Below, one piece after another: positions 18,978-31,410 of a stretch of 64,000 nucleotides of DNA (the first letter of the stretch is position 1; each line of letters opens with the position of its first letter). The DNA is from Ascarosepion bandense (lineage: Eukaryota; Mollusca; Cephalopoda; Sepiida; Sepiidae). Below the pieces are notes generated by a model, which made no database searches, was not told the DNA's origin, and saw nothing but the letters and a program-made list of their open reading frames with translations. A program made the translations under genes and the position numbers. Where the stretch lies: NCBI GenBank assembly GCA_037127315.1, contig JBBBDQ010001687.1, positions 77,001-141,000 on the forward strand. Reading direction: 5' to 3'.

Positions 18978-19530
18978 GTCACTACCGACAGGTGAAATTG
19001 TAGCTGCGTCCATTTAAGACAAAAACGACTAGAATGTCGCAGGAACTTCCGGCGGCCATATTTGCAGAAAGAAGATATTAATATAAAGAATGAAATCTGA
19101 CAAAACATTCAATTTGGATTTGCGAATTAACTCATACAATTCTTATCCATTTTACCTGCAAATTCGTGTAATATATTTAGCTTGCAAATCATTTTTGATA
19201 TTTTTATATGCTTCAGATATCTGCAAATATATTTTAAACGCGTCATTTTAAATTTGAAATCATTTGAAAAAAAATTTTTTTTTTGTAAAGTAAATAGCAC
19301 CGAAATAGACAAAAAATATTTCGTTTGCAAGTTTGAGAACGAGATTAAATTTATCGTAAATTCTTGTAGAGTTGGATCGTGTAAATATCTGGATTATTTC
19401 CCATATTGAAAAAGAAAAACAAATTGACCTCGAAGTGGACAGAAAATATCTTTCAGAAACGTTCTTTTCATGTAATTTTGATTTGTCTATTAAGGAAACG
19501 CATTACTTTAAACTTAAATAAAAAAAAGTA
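18978..19530 (+). other. STEAP-A 3' UTR / downstream paralogous sequence
   Basis: Aligns with 41409-41920 and 42352-42380 downstream of STEAP-B (GCGGCCATATTTGCAGAAAG, GACAAAACATTCAATTTGGA, CGTGTAATATATTTAGCTTG). AATAAA at 19517-19522 is a plausible polyadenylation signal. Similarity fades after about 19540, marking the 3' edge of the duplication. Confidence 0.7.
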
Positions 19531-19904
19531 CATATTTTTTAGAAGTAGTATTTTTTTTTAATCCGAGACAAAATAGTGCACGGATTCTCTTAAAAGAAAC
19601 AAAGACCCCGAGTATCTATACCTTGCTTCGTTCCAGGGCTGTAGCTGATGCTAAAAAACACCGGGCACAGAGAAAATTGCCCGGATTTAGTTGACAATGT
19701 GATGACGTCATCAGTGTCATCCGTTTCCAGAAACTATGATTTTTACGGATTTTTTCGGCTATTCCAATGGAAATTAGGCACAGAACGTGAACGGAAGCAG
19801 GAAATCGGGTTCGGACTTTCTGAGTAGCACCAGTCTTTTCTCCCAAAATTAATAAATAAACAAAAAGATTTTTACTGCGTTCATTCGGATGTTTTCTTCG
19901 TTTT

Positions 19905-19953
<49 letters not shown>

Positions 19954-20379
19954 GTGAATTGTTTAGTTTGATTTCTGACGAAAAAATTTTTCCTTGCCCG
20001 GATTTTCACTATGATTGCACGGATCGGCCCGGACCCGTACCCGTACCCGGTGTACCCGTTAGTCAGATACGGCCATGCTTCATTCTGTATTATTGTCAAT
20101 GTTGAATGCTTTTTGTGTATTGTTCACTTTTACTAAGCCCAGTGTGAGTTTTAAGGTGCAAGGATATTCAAACAGAGACACTGAATGTCACAAGCCTATG
20201 CCTCCCTAGCTGTTGAGCTGTAAAAAAAAACTATTTTAGGGCAACAAGGCCTATCTGAAGTTGCTTTCTAATGTCGTAAATAATATTTTCAAAGAGAAAA
20301 ATCATAATATAAATGTAAAATTTAAAAGTAGCTGTGTATTGTTGTGTCCTCAACAATGGCATAATTTATCGACTAGGAG
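19531..20379. other. intergenic; no gene seen
   Basis: Contains TGACGTCA (19703-19710) within an otherwise unremarkable segment, a (TTTC)n run at 19908-19952, and a G+C-rich stretch near 20020-20065 with repeated ACCCGTACCCG. Short frames on the minus strand have no known motif. Confidence 0.45.
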
Positions 20380-20970
20380 CTAGAAATCGGGGAGCCGAGT
20401 TCGAATTCTAGTTGAATTCGATGCATTCACTTACGCGCAAATACCCTTGGGAAAGGTATTAATCCGTCTCTTCCCGTCAGCTATGAGTCAAATAACAGGA
20501 CAGAAAGGGTTCTATAGCCTTTGTTGGCAACCAGTCTACCGCAGAATGCAATGGCAACCTATACTGCGGGATAATCTTCTGCCCAGTCAGACATGTTTTT
20601 TCAAGACATGATCGCCCAATCGAGTATCACGTATGGCACTTAACTGACTGACTGAATATAATAGTTGGAAATATAATCAAAACTTCTACGGTGCATAAAG
20701 TGGGGGATCGGTTTTCTATTGTTATAAAGTAATAAACTGATCCCCCACTAATTATACTTAATATAATAATGTAATATAATCTATCTCTTCTCCTTCCAGT
20801 TATGGGTTAAATAATAGGACAGATTCGGTTCTATAGCCTTGGTTGGCAACCAGTCTACCGCAGAAGGCAATGGCAACCTACTGCGGGATAATCTTCTGCA
20901 CAGTCAGTCATGTTTCTTTCGAGACATGATCGCCCAAGCGTGTATCACGTATGGCACTTAACTGACTGAC
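20380..20970 (+). mobile_element. SINE-1 with hairpin linker and second body
   Basis: Box B GAGTTCGAATTCTAG at about 20397, body to 20655, hairpin at 20699-20748 (GTGGGGGATCGGTTT ... AAACTGATCCCCCAC), second body 20780-20970. The tRNA head is cut at its 5' side. Confidence 0.8.
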
Positions 20971-21113
20971 CTCTGAGTAAATGGTATCATGGCTGAGACT
21001 AAGAACTACAATTATACCTATTTAGAGCCAAACCCGAAGCAAAAACTAAAATAAAAGGGCTGAAAAAAATAGGCATACAGGCATATAAACAGACACACAC
21101 ACAAACATCTTGC

Positions 21114-21148
<35 letters not shown>

Positions 21149-21400
21149 TTTCTGCACTATTGTAAGAACTGCAAGCTTGAAACTTCTGAATATCGTTTCT
21201 TATGTCTTTGTCTATGAGTGTATCAAATTTGATTAAAATCGGACCACTCCTTCTATAACCCGATTTTTTCGAATATCGATTTTTGATATTTATCGGGTGT
21301 ACCTCGACACAAAACCTAGCTAAGAACACTCGCAGATGCTTATAATACAACTGTGTAAGTTTTCAAGAAAATCGGTCCAGCCGTTTCGGAGTCTATAGGT

Positions 21401-21469
<69 letters not shown>

Positions 21470-21490
21470 CCATTTATAAATAAGTTTAGA
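20971..21490 (-). mobile_element. non-autonomous Helitron, 3'-truncated
   Basis: Minus-strand 5' end TCTAAACTTATTTATAAATG lies at 21490, with host A beside it. It contains (CA)n at 21405-21466, the conserved CGATTTTCTTGAAAACTTAC region, and (TA)n at 21118-21144. The end with hairpin and CTAG is missing; the copy stops at the SINE's GACTGAC at 20970. Confidence 0.75.
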
Positions 21491-21514
21491 TTCTCCAACT
21501 TGCAGTTGGCATAT

Positions 21515-21827
21515 TCAGTCAGTCAGTCAAGTGCCATACGTGATACACGCTTGGGCGATCATGTCTTGAAAGAGACATGACTGACTGGGCAGAACGTTAT
21601 ACCGCAGTAGGTTACCATTGCTTTCTGCGGTAGACTGGTTGCCGACCAAGGCTATAGAACCCAATCTGTCCTGTTATTTAACCCATAACTGGAGAGAAGA
21701 GACAGATTAATACCTTTCCCAAGGGTATTTGCGCGTAAGTAAACGCAATGAATTCAACTGAAATTTTGAACTCCCCGATTTGTCGTTCCGAGTCGATATC
21801 CACTGCACCACAACGCACATCCAGTCG
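21515..21827 (-). mobile_element. SINE-1, minus strand
   Basis: From CAGTCAGTCAAGTGCCATAC to CACTGCACCACAACGCACATCC. Complete head and body, no hairpin linker. Confidence 0.85.
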
Positions 21828-22288
21828 TCATATTAGCCTCCTCTTTTTGCTGATGACAATCAAGTGCCCGTATTTATTGGCAAAGAATAAAATTTTCTAT
21901 TTAAAACACTTTTTATTAGGAATCGCCACTGACTTCGGAAGAAAATAAAAAATAAAATGAAAAAGAAATTGAAAAATGTCTTTTAAATAGATTAAACGTT
22001 TTCTCAGAAGTTAAGATTTGAGTTTTTTTGAGTGATAATAGCCGAAAACCTAATCCGTATAAAAAGAAAAATAAATTTCTTTATGTAAATAATGTTTTTA
22101 GACATTTTTAAACATTGACAATTTCACGTCTCACCCATCAAACTGCCATAATAGATAAAAAAAAAAAATTAGAATCTCTAGAATCCAGTATTTGTTCCAT
22201 GGATGTGTTTTTAAAGCTAAATTATTAAATTTCAGGATTAACAGATTTTTTTTTATTAGAGTAATGCTTACTTTTGAATAATGAAAAT
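21828..22288. other. AT-rich intergenic DNA, no gene seen
   Basis: Only short frames arising from A/T runs. No repeat partner recognised. Confidence 0.5.
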
Positions 22289-22930
22289 AACATTTATACA
22301 GGTGAGGGACACTAAAATAAAGCAGGTACAAAAATTTAAATACCTGGGAAGTGATCTAACGAAAAACGGAAGGTGCGACACTGAAATCCGAGGGTGAATT
22401 GGCATGGCGAAGGAAGCATTCCAGAAGTTGAGTAAAGTATTAAGAAACAGGACAATTTTGCTAGAAACAAGGAAGAGAGTACTGGATTGCTATGTGATAT
22501 CAGTTCTTCAATATGGCAGTGAATGCTGGACAATATCTTCGAAGATGAAGGAAAAGCTTGAAGCAGTTGAAACGTGGTTCTACAGAAGGATGCTGCAAAT
22601 ATTATGGATCGAGCCTGAGAGAAATTACAAGGTTTTAGAAAAGATGGAAACGAAAAATAAATTAATACGAGCATCAGGAAGAGATAGCTGAAGTTCCTGG
22701 GACATGCAATGATGAAGAAGGCTTGGAGAACCTGATACTAACAGGCCAGATAGAGGGGAAAAGAGACAGGGGAAAGCAACGGATAACATATTTGAAGGAC
22801 CTGATCAGGTGGATGACGGAACGAGGGTTGCGTGGTGTAACAGGAGAATGCATGTTAAGAGCGACCAGGGATAGGGAGATGTGGAAAGCCATGATCGCCT
22901 ACGTCCTGAAAGGACAGGGCACATAGAAGA
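22289..22930 (+). pseudogene. LINE-A C-terminal fragment with 3' end
   Basis: Translates to IKQVQKFKYLGSDLTKNGRC, then MAKEAFQKLSKVLRNRTILL and YGSECWTISSKMKEKLEAVE. A frameshift near 22685 precedes LENLILTGQIEGKRDRGKQR and the terminal GQGT followed by a stop and (GAA)n. An in-frame stop is at about 22394. 5'-truncated, no RT active site. Confidence 0.85.
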
Positions 22931-22933
22931 AGA

Positions 22934-23737
22934 AGATATATGCCAACTGTTTATAAGAAATTATAATGTGGATATAAAGTGGGGGATCAAATCTATATTA
23001 TAATCAATATATAAACTGAGCCTTCATTTTGTGGCCATGCTAGTTTCTATACATTTATATTCTAGATTTATGGGTTCGAGCTAGTAGAGGCAGAGCGTGG
23101 TTTTGGTGGTGTAACAGAAGGCGTGCTAAGAGCCACCAGGCATGGGGAGATGTGGAAAGCCATGATCACCTACGTCCTGAAAGGACAGGGCACACAGAAG
23201 AAGAAGAAGATATATGCCAAATGTTTATAAGCAATTATAATGTGGATATAAAGTGTGGGATCAAATCTATATTATAAGCAATAAATAAACTGATCCCTCA
23301 TTTTGTGGCCATGCTAGTTTCTATACATTTATATTCTAGATTTATGGGCTAGAGCGGGATTTTGGTGGTGTAACAGGAGAAAGCGTGCTAAGAGCCACCA
23401 GGGATAGGGAGACGTGGAAAGCCATGATCACCTACGTCCTGAAAGGACAGGGCACACAGAAGAAGAAGAAGATATATGCCAACTGTTTATAAGCAATTAT
23501 AATGTGGACATAAAGTGGGGGATCTAATCTATATTATAATCAATATATAAACTGAGCCCTCATTTTGTGGCCATGCTAGTTTCTATACATTTATATTCTA
23601 GATTTATGGGCTAGAGTGGGGTTTTGGTGGTTTGACAGGAGAAGGCGTGCTAAGAGCCACCAGGGACAGGGAGATGTGGAAAGCCATGATCGCCTACGTC
23701 CTGAAAGGACCTGGCACATAAAAGAAGAAGCCAGCGC
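22934..23737 (+). repeat. three-copy tandem array of hairpin element plus LINE-A 3' tail
   Basis: Units begin AGATATATGCCAACTGTTTA-type at 22934, 23209 and 23470 (periods about 275 and 261 bp). Each has TATAATGTGGATATAAAGTG, an imperfect hairpin ending near CTCATTTTGTGGCC, a unique-looking spacer, then about 105 bp of the LINE-A 3' end finishing in GGGCACA(C/T)AGAAGAAG. The array starts exactly at the (GAA)n end of the LINE-A copy before it. Confidence 0.85.
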
Positions 23738-26009
23738 GCTGTTATTAATGTCTCATGTTAACAAAAGTCGTTTTCTATTGTCATTTCTGATTCTGAAATA
23801 GCGCGCGAAAAATTTTTAAAATACGGAACAACAGCAGTGCAATAATCAATAAATTTATAATTATGCTTAAGAATAAATTACTTTTAACTATATATGACCA
23901 ATAGTTTAAGTATATAATTGTTTATTCTATAAGCTTTTATAAAATTTAGCAGAATAAATAATTTTATTTTTATGTTCTAAAAAATATATATAAAAAGAAA
24001 TTCATTCAAAACCAGTGAAATTTTACCGTTGAGTTTAATTCTTTGCTTATATTTTTTGTTATTTTATTACATTTGTGTTGGTATAAAATATTCAATTGTA
24101 CTCAGTGAGATATTTTTTGCTATCCTGAATTTCCGAGGTATTAAATTAACATCATATAATAATTCTGCTTGTTCCTTCCTTAGTTACTTAGTTCCTCCGT
24201 CCGTTACGCCACTGAAGAAAGATAACAAATTTACTCTCTACAAGAGCTTTTCCTTCCCCTCTATCTTTTTATGATCTATAAACGCTACTCTCCTCAGCCT
24301 TTCTCTCACCTGTGCCAAACAGAAGGGTGGTAAAGAGTGAGGGAGTAGGAGGAGAGAGCCTATAGCATTACCGTAACAGTAGCAGCTTAAGCTGGTGGTT
24401 GTAGCAGTAACTGTGTGTGTGTATGTGTGTGTACTGTACAATATAGTAAAAGTAGTTAGGTTTGTTGGCGTATCCGGCGACCTAATAACGAAATTTCTAT
24501 CCTCTACACCCTTGGCCAATTACTCAGTTGGTCTTTTCTGTTTACAATGGACACAGGAGCCATGATTTTCCAGTAATAAAAAGAAATATTTTCTCTTTCA
24601 AAACCTCTCACAAAATAGCGTACAGTATTTTGGTGATAGTCTGTGCATACGCCGCTTATAAGATTACAGTAAAATAGCTTCTGTGGACATTAGTTTTATA
24701 GATATTTTAATAAAATTACACTGTGTTATTGTTATTTTATAATCCAATACCCTTATGTTTGAAGACGTTACTATCATTTGTAGTATGACAAAGTATAATT
24801 TTTCCAGGAAATCATAATTATCCCTCCATGGAAATTCCACGGGTTCCGCTAGTATATCATAATTACACTTACAATAGGAAAGAGTAGTCAGTGAAATGCG
24901 TTTATGAACATCCATACAAAAAATAAGCAAACATTTTCCAAAATGGGGAAAAAAAAACAAACTCTTTAACAAGGTTCACACTCGAAAATGGCTTTAAACT
25001 TTACATTTTTCGAATCTTCAAGCATATCTTTATTTATTAAAAATTTCTCTTGTTACGAATACAAACAGAATGAATTTAATAAGTACACTGAAAAATTACT
25101 AGTAATTTAAAAAAAAAATATTGTGTGGATATTTTTCCTTCTAAGTCTGAAAGGAAATCTTTTTTTTTTTTTTTCATTTATCAACTGACAAAAAATATTT
25201 TTCAAGTTTTATTGATATTTTATTTTTGGAAAGGTTCGGGACGAATTTTCAGTATGGTGTCACTTGATATTGTCTACAAGATAACTTCAATGATTTTTCT
25301 TTAAAAAAAAAAGGAAAAGAAAACCATCCCCGTAAAAATACACAAGAAATATCAAAATGGCGGGTGAAACTGACCTTAAAGAATATTTCCAGAAGGTTTT
25401 CTAATAAAAAAAACTCATTATTCAGTTCAGTTCATTCCTTAAATGAATAACTACAGAAATTTCATTTAAATCCGATAATTTCCTGATTTTTACAAATTTG
25501 TAAAAACGAGGGAGCAATTTTTGTTCTAATTTCGGGAAAAACGCATTCATTTTGGCGCACCCATCCCCTCCATTGTATGTTACATTCATTTATTTTATGC
25601 TACAATCAATTTTTTAACACAGTTTCTTGTCAATGTCCGAATTCATCATAATGTTCGAGCATTGTACTAGATAACATTTACAATTAAATTGTTACCAGTA
25701 AGTCAGTCGACGAATTTATTGACATGGCCTCAAAGTGTGTATAAACAGAAATTTACTAAAATTATATATATATATTTTATGACAAAAAACATTAAAATGT
25801 CGAAAGTAGTTCATTTGTTTTCTTTATGTTTATAGCAAATGAGCAGAAAAATATTATTTCCCAAATTCTAAAAACGGAAAAATTTGATACGAGGAGTCAT
25901 TGTTTACTTGAAAAGGGAATTGTTGCTTAAAAGAATAATACTTAATTTCAATTCCTTCAGGTAGTTATGGGAGTTGCTATATAAAAGGAAGTTTTGTTCA
26001 GTTTTTTTT
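23738..26009. other. long intergenic stretch, no gene seen
   Basis: AT-rich with homopolymer runs. 24250-24520 is less AT-rich and has (TG)n at 24412-24432, but frames there lack motifs. 25090-25520 shares scattered strings with the 8860-10065 repeat (for example TTTCATTTAAATCCGATAAT) and may be a very old copy. The 93-102 aa frames on the minus strand match nothing I recognise. Confidence 0.45.
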
Positions 26010-26650
26010 TTTTTTTTTTAGGATAGTCTGTCAGGATTTCCCCAGTACGGAAAAAACGACCCAGAGGGATAAAGACAGACAGATATGCAAACAGAGTAGG
26101 CGTGTGTGTATAGGCAAAGTTAAATTTGAAGGAACTTGCGTCAAAATGTTATAGCGTGCTTCATGGTGTGGCCACGGGATGGTAGTGGTGGGATTTCGTT
26201 CGTGAAAAAATCCTCATGATGACAAATCGGTATTGAGTAGCAGTCAGCCAACTACTTCTCGTCTGTGCACCAACTTTGTATTTTGCATTTCAGCCGTACG
26301 ACTCTCAGCAGTTTACGCAACGAACGAACCTGATTGTGCATTTATATTTTATTTAAAAAATATTACAAAAGTGTTTTTTATGCAATTTTCTCGTTAGCTC
26401 GCCTTTTTTTAATTATTTTTAAAAAGAGCCATCAAAACTTGTAAATGTTCCTGAGTTCGTTGACCGAAAGAAGAAAAAAAAGAAAAAGTAATTTTTTTAT
26501 TTACAGGACGTAATTTCTGTTAGGAAAGTATAAACTTACATCATACACTGTTGCACTGTTGCAGTTCTGCTCCACTTTTTGGTAAGTACATTTATAACTT
26601 TCACGGTTGTCTACTAATTCAAAGATTACACTTTTTTTTCATAAATTCTG
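26010..26650 (+). repeat. upstream block of STEAP-B unit, paralogous to 6770-7480
   Basis: Collinear with the STEAP-A block: GATAGTCTGTCAGGATTTCC at 26022, then TGTATTTTGCATTTCAGCC, TTATGCAATTTTCTCG, CATCAAAACTTGTAAATG and TTGACCGAAAGAAG. Insertions differ between copies, as expected for neutral flanks. Confidence 0.65.
26507..26581 (+). other. predicted non-coding 5' exon of STEAP-B
   Basis: Acceptor TTTATTTACAG ends at 26506; donor GTAAGT starts at 26582; 75 nt. It matches 7351-7417 except for an 8-nt expansion (an extra GCACTGTT-like repeat). It would splice to the acceptor at 39976-39977, 13.4 kb downstream, across an intron full of mobile elements. No in-frame ATG supported, so 5' UTR. 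Evidence is conservation plus splice signals only. Confidence 0.55.
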
Positions 26651-27379
26651 ATTCTGAATAATGTTAAATTAAAATACTGTCAACAATTAAGAATATTTTA
26701 TTGTACTGGAAAATTCTTTTTTAATTTTTTTTTTTTTCGTTTTCTTTTTGAATCATGTTATTCCTTATAAATCTTTATTTAGTTAAAAACAAACGACTAT
26801 AGATTCTATCGTAAATTATTTTTTTCAAACCAGAAGTGGGTTTCACTGATGTCCAAGAGAGAGAGCAAGTCTGTTCAATACAGCAGGGCCCTCTTTGGTA
26901 TTGTTACTGATTTTTTTAGTAGTCCTATTGTCTAAATCATCTCAACAACAGCTATTGTCCCCATATATTTATTTCGTTGCCTGTTCAGAACAGTTACCGG
27001 TGTTCTGATAACAACCGGAACGACTTTCGTCTTCTATGATTTTTTCAGTTCTTTCACAAAAAAATTATTTATTTAAGCCATCAATCATTTCCACGTTTTT
27101 TTTATCAACATTATTCTTTAAAAATAGTAGAATTACGTTTTATTCGATTCCCCACGATTTGCAATAAATCTTGTTGCCACTGAAATGACAGTTATTCGAT
27201 ATGAATTCATTTTCGCAGAAAACGCTTTAAAATTGGGCTTCATTCGAAAAATTGTTTTTCCACATCGAAGCGTTTTAAAAGCGATCATGACAGGTAATAA
27301 TTGATTAGTGCAAGGCGAATCTCTAGTGGCATGAGTAGGACAAACCAAGCGAGTTCCAATTATTTCCACTATGTTATTC
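26650..27379. other. putative intron DNA, no gene seen
   Basis: 26860-27030 is the diverged partner of 10940-11170 (AAGTCTGTTCAATACAGCAG, TATTTATTTCGTTGCCTGTT). The rest is AT-rich and unassigned. Confidence 0.5.
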
Positions 27380-27905
27380 TTGTTGTTCGAATTCCAGTTG
27401 AATTCCTTGCATTCAATTTCGCGCAAATACCGTTGGGAAAGGTAATAATCCATCCCTTCCCTCCAGTCATGGGTTAAATAACAGAACAGATTGGGCTCTA
27501 TATCCTTGGCTGGCAACCAAGTCATTACTTACGGCAGTAAGTAATGGCAACCTAGTGCGGGATAATCTTCTGCCCAGTCAGCCATGTCTTTTTCGAGACA
27601 TGATCACCCAAAGCGGGTATCACGTATGGCACTTATCTGACTGACTGAATATAATAGTTGGAAACATAATCAAAACTTCGACTGGGCATAAAGTGGGGGA
27701 TCGATTTTCTATTGTTTTGACGTAATGAACTGATCCCCCACTAATTATACTTAGGACAGATTGGGTTCTATAACCTTGGCTGGCAACCAGTCTACCGCAG
27801 AAAGTAATGGCAACCTACTGCGGGATAATCTTCTGCCCAGTCAGCCATGTCTCTTTCAAGACATGATCGCCCAAGCGTGTATCACGTATGGCACTTAACT
27901 ATTCT
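27380..27905 (+). mobile_element. SINE-1, two bodies with hairpin linker
   Basis: Box-B-like GTTCGAATTCCAGTTGAATT at 27388, body to 27650, hairpin 27692-27741, second body 27745-27900. Inserted against the mariner remnant at 27902. Confidence 0.8.
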
Positions 27906-28434
27906 TGTTATTTTGTGGCCTTGCGTTGTGATGAAATTTTTTCCTCTTGATAAGTACAGGGCTATTTTTGACGAATTATTTATGAACTCGTTGAAATTGC
28001 AGGATCTGAAAATGGGCATTTATCGTTTCATTACTTTTTAAGAAGTTTACATGATGAATGCCTCAAGGATCTCACCACACGCAATAACATTACCTTTGTT
28101 CGATTGAACTCGGCTTCCAGCGACGTTTGTGAGGATTTATCCTTGTCAGTCCTCTGCCTTTTGACTTGAACATTGTTCTATGCAAACCATTCTTCATCAC
28201 CTGTTATGATATACTTAAGGAACTCTGAGTTAGGATTATACATTCGCTACTAAAATTGGATTCCGAAGACATTCCCGTCTTTGGATTCGATCTGATGTCC
28301 AGCTTCTCACGTTACTTGTGATTTTACTGTGGTTTTCAGAAACAGAGAAGTTCACTTTTTGGCACATTCTTCTTATGACGACCGGATCTGATCTTCTGGC
28401 CTGCACTGGGCAGCCCCTTTGAATCTCAATGTTT
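27902..28434 (-). pseudogene. mariner-type transposase remnant
   Basis: Minus-strand translation in pieces gives FLKYIITGDEEWFA (first catalytic Asp), then the DKDKSSQTSLEAEFNRTKVM segment matching the mariner pattern, and nearer 27910 RKKFHHNARP, corresponding to the second Asp region with the Asp lost. Multiple frameshifts and stops. It is bounded by a SINE on one side and an R4-like LINE on the other. Confidence 0.7.
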
Positions 28435-30435
28435 CTGAGTATTTATTATTATTATGTCATTTTTCATCATATTTCGATTTCTGCTTTGGTCTCACTACCA
28501 ACCAAGTCTGCGGGGAGACCTAAGGCAGGTAGTGGCGTGTTGTTATGGCTCCATTTCATGTTTTTCTATCTTCCCTATCATCCCCAGCATTACATAGATA
28601 AAGTTTTCCTTAGTGTGTGGGCTGTACTTAATAAGACAATTTTTTGTATATCTCTTAAGCTGGGGTTTCCAGGGATTCTTTCAATGTGTTGTTTTGTTCC
28701 ATTTTTTATCATTCCAAGTGCACCTACTATCACTGGTACAACTCTTGTTTTCAATTTCCACATTTTTTCTATTTCAATTTCCAGGTCTTTATATTTTGAC
28801 AGTTTTTCAAATTCCTTGATTGCTATGTTACAATCCGCTGGACAAGCCATATCAATTAATAGACAAGTTTTCTCCTTCTGGTTTTTAACAATAATGTCTG
28901 GCCTGTTTGCTTCAATTTTTCTGCCTGGTCTGTGTAGATGGTGTAATCCCATACAATGGTTACATCTTTTATTTCTGTAACCGGTGCTGGGTGATGTTCA
29001 TACCAGCTTTTCCATAATGTTTGCACATTGTCCAATGTAAATATTGCCCAACTCTGTCGTGGCGATTTTTATATTCATTTGGGGCAAGCACAGAACAGCC
29101 TGAGATTAGGTGGTCTATTGTTTCTTGGTGTTTATCACAAAACCTGCATTTTGGATCCATATTATTATGCATAATATTTGCCTGAAAGTTTCTAGTGAAA
29201 AGACTTTGGTCTTGTGCTGCAAGAATAAAGCCTTCAGTTTCAGACTTTAATCCAGATGCACGTAACCATCGATGAGTATTAACTTTGTCAACATTGGATT
29301 TATTGGCACGTCCATGCAGAGGTTTGTCTTGCCAGCGCTGTTTCATCTGTTCAATAGCTTTATCTTTGGCTTTCATTTTCATATTTTTTGCCGCAATAGT
29401 TGGTTCTTGGCTTCTGTTTTGCTTTTCTACAGAATCTACTAACTGTAAATCTTGTTTGTATTTACTGCCTTCTTTTATTATTGAATATTTTTCTTTCTTT
29501 CTTCATGTTGTCTTACTAATTGTATCATCCAATCCTTTGTTGTTTCTATGTATGTTAGTAAGCCAATAGTTGTTGTCTTGTATGACAATTCCAGCTGAAT
29601 AAGACCTCTTCCACCTTCTTTACGGGGTATGTATAGACGGTCTACATCAGCCTTTGGATGATGCATCTTATGCTTAGAAAGTAGCTTTCTTGTTTTAGCA
29701 TCCATTCGCCTGATGTCGTTTAGAGTCCAGTTTAAGATGTTAAAGCTATATTGGACAACTGGGATTGCAAGGCTATTAATGGCCATAACTCTGTTCTGTG
29801 AATTTAATTCAGTTTTTAATATCATTCGTAGCCTTCTATAGTACTCTTTACGCACTATTTCTTTCATTTTTTTATGGTGAATGTTTTCGCTCTCATTTAC
29901 ACCTAGGTATTTATAAGCTTCTTCTGGTTTCAATTCTTTTATTGTTACAGCAGGGTCTAAGCTAATTGAGGATGTTTCTTGTATTGATCCACGTAAAACT
30001 GTAGCTTTAGCACATTTATTCAAATTAAATTTCATTCCAATGTCTTCGCTGAAGCATTTTACAGTTTGCAGAAGACCTTCCAGCTCATTATCATTCTTAG
30101 CATATAACTTTAAGTCATCCATGTAAAATAGATGGCTTATTTTCTTTTGGCCGATTTTATAACCACATTCTGTCTTATTAAGTTGACTGGTTAGTGCTAT
30201 TAATGATATGCAGAATAGTAAGGGAGATAAAGAATCACCTTGAAATATACCTCTTTTGATGTTTATTTCATCAGACTTATAGGTTCCATTTATATGATTG
30301 AGGTAAAGGGTTGTTTTCAATATAGACATGCACTGTTTGATGAAATTGATGATGACGGGCGATATCTTGTATATATTTAAAGTCTTTAAAATCCAGGGAT
30401 GTGGCACACTATCAAATGCATTATTTTTATTATTA
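28435..30435 (-). pseudogene. R4-like LINE with restriction-like endonuclease, 5'-truncated
   Basis: Minus strand. The RT part (30449-29478) has AFDSVP (motif A), FQGDSLSPLLF (motif B) and the active site HLFYMDDLKLYA near residues 107-118. The next frame (29382-28969) has a Cys-His zinc knuckle CRFCDKHQETIDHLISGC. The last (28952-28590) holds the endonuclease motif RPDIIVKNQKEKTCLLIDMA. RT, zinc knuckle and a PD-D endonuclease downstream is the architecture of the R2/R4/NeSL/Dong-type clades. Frameshifts near 29480, 28985 and 28930 separate the parts. The tail is an (ATAATA)n-like run at 28440-28455. Everything upstream of motif A is missing. Dead but comparatively young-looking. Confidence 0.85.
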
Positions 30436-31021
30436 TTTCTAGTTCTCATACTAGTCGTATTTAATAGCTTTCACTGGAGACCATGTGACAGTAAGTCTAG
30501 TCAATCCCTTCCAACCCCCGATTTGCTGGATTGTCGATTTCAATCCGGCTCCTCCTCCTCGGTTTCAGTTCTTTTTCGGATTTCAATTTTTTAGAAAATA
30601 TTTGCAAAGCTTTTCAGGACTGTTTTTAATGCCCCGACAATTATGGTATTGGGTTAACATACTTCCTTCTTTTTTAAGAAGATGCACTTGGCCATATTGT
30701 GACTCTTAACTGCCAATCAGTGAACCCCAGTTTTTGTACCGAGAAGAATTTTAGGACGTGAAGACAAGATGCTTTCCTGGCGTGTGGATAAAACAAAGCT
30801 TCTTGCAAGGTGACGTACTGGATTTGTAATTAAAGACAGGTCTTTAATAACCACTAGCTTTCCTTTCCATTATCAGAGTGAAGGCATATAACACATTTCT
30901 ACACTTATTTAGAATGTTCACTTTCTAGAAAATAAAACATTCAATGACCTTCTCTCGACTTCTTCCTAGCCGTCATTATTTCTATATTACTGTTTTGATG
31001 GTTAATTATGATCTATCTAAA
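30436..31021. other. no gene seen
   Basis: Unassigned intron-like DNA; short frames at 30485-30709 have no known motif. Confidence 0.45.
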
Positions 31022-31043
31022 TCTAAACTTACTCATAAATGGA

Positions 31044-31103
<60 letters not shown>

Positions 31104-31358
31104 TCCGTTACTTATAGACTCCTAAACGGCTGAACCGATTTTCTTGAAAATTTACACAGTTTTACTATAAGCGTCTGCGAGTGTTCTTAGCTAGGTTTTG
31201 AGTCGAGGTACCCCCGGTAAATATCGAAAATCGAAAAAATCGGGTTATAGAAAAAGTGGTCTGATTTTAATCAAATTTGATACACTCATAGACAAAGACA
31301 TAAGAAACGATATTCAAAAGTTTCAAGGTTGGAGCTCTTACAATAGTGCAGAAAATCG

Positions 31359-31410
<52 letters not shown>

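Noticed and set aside
28429..28980. 183-aa plus-strand frame
   Set aside because: Antisense shadow of the R4-like endonuclease region.
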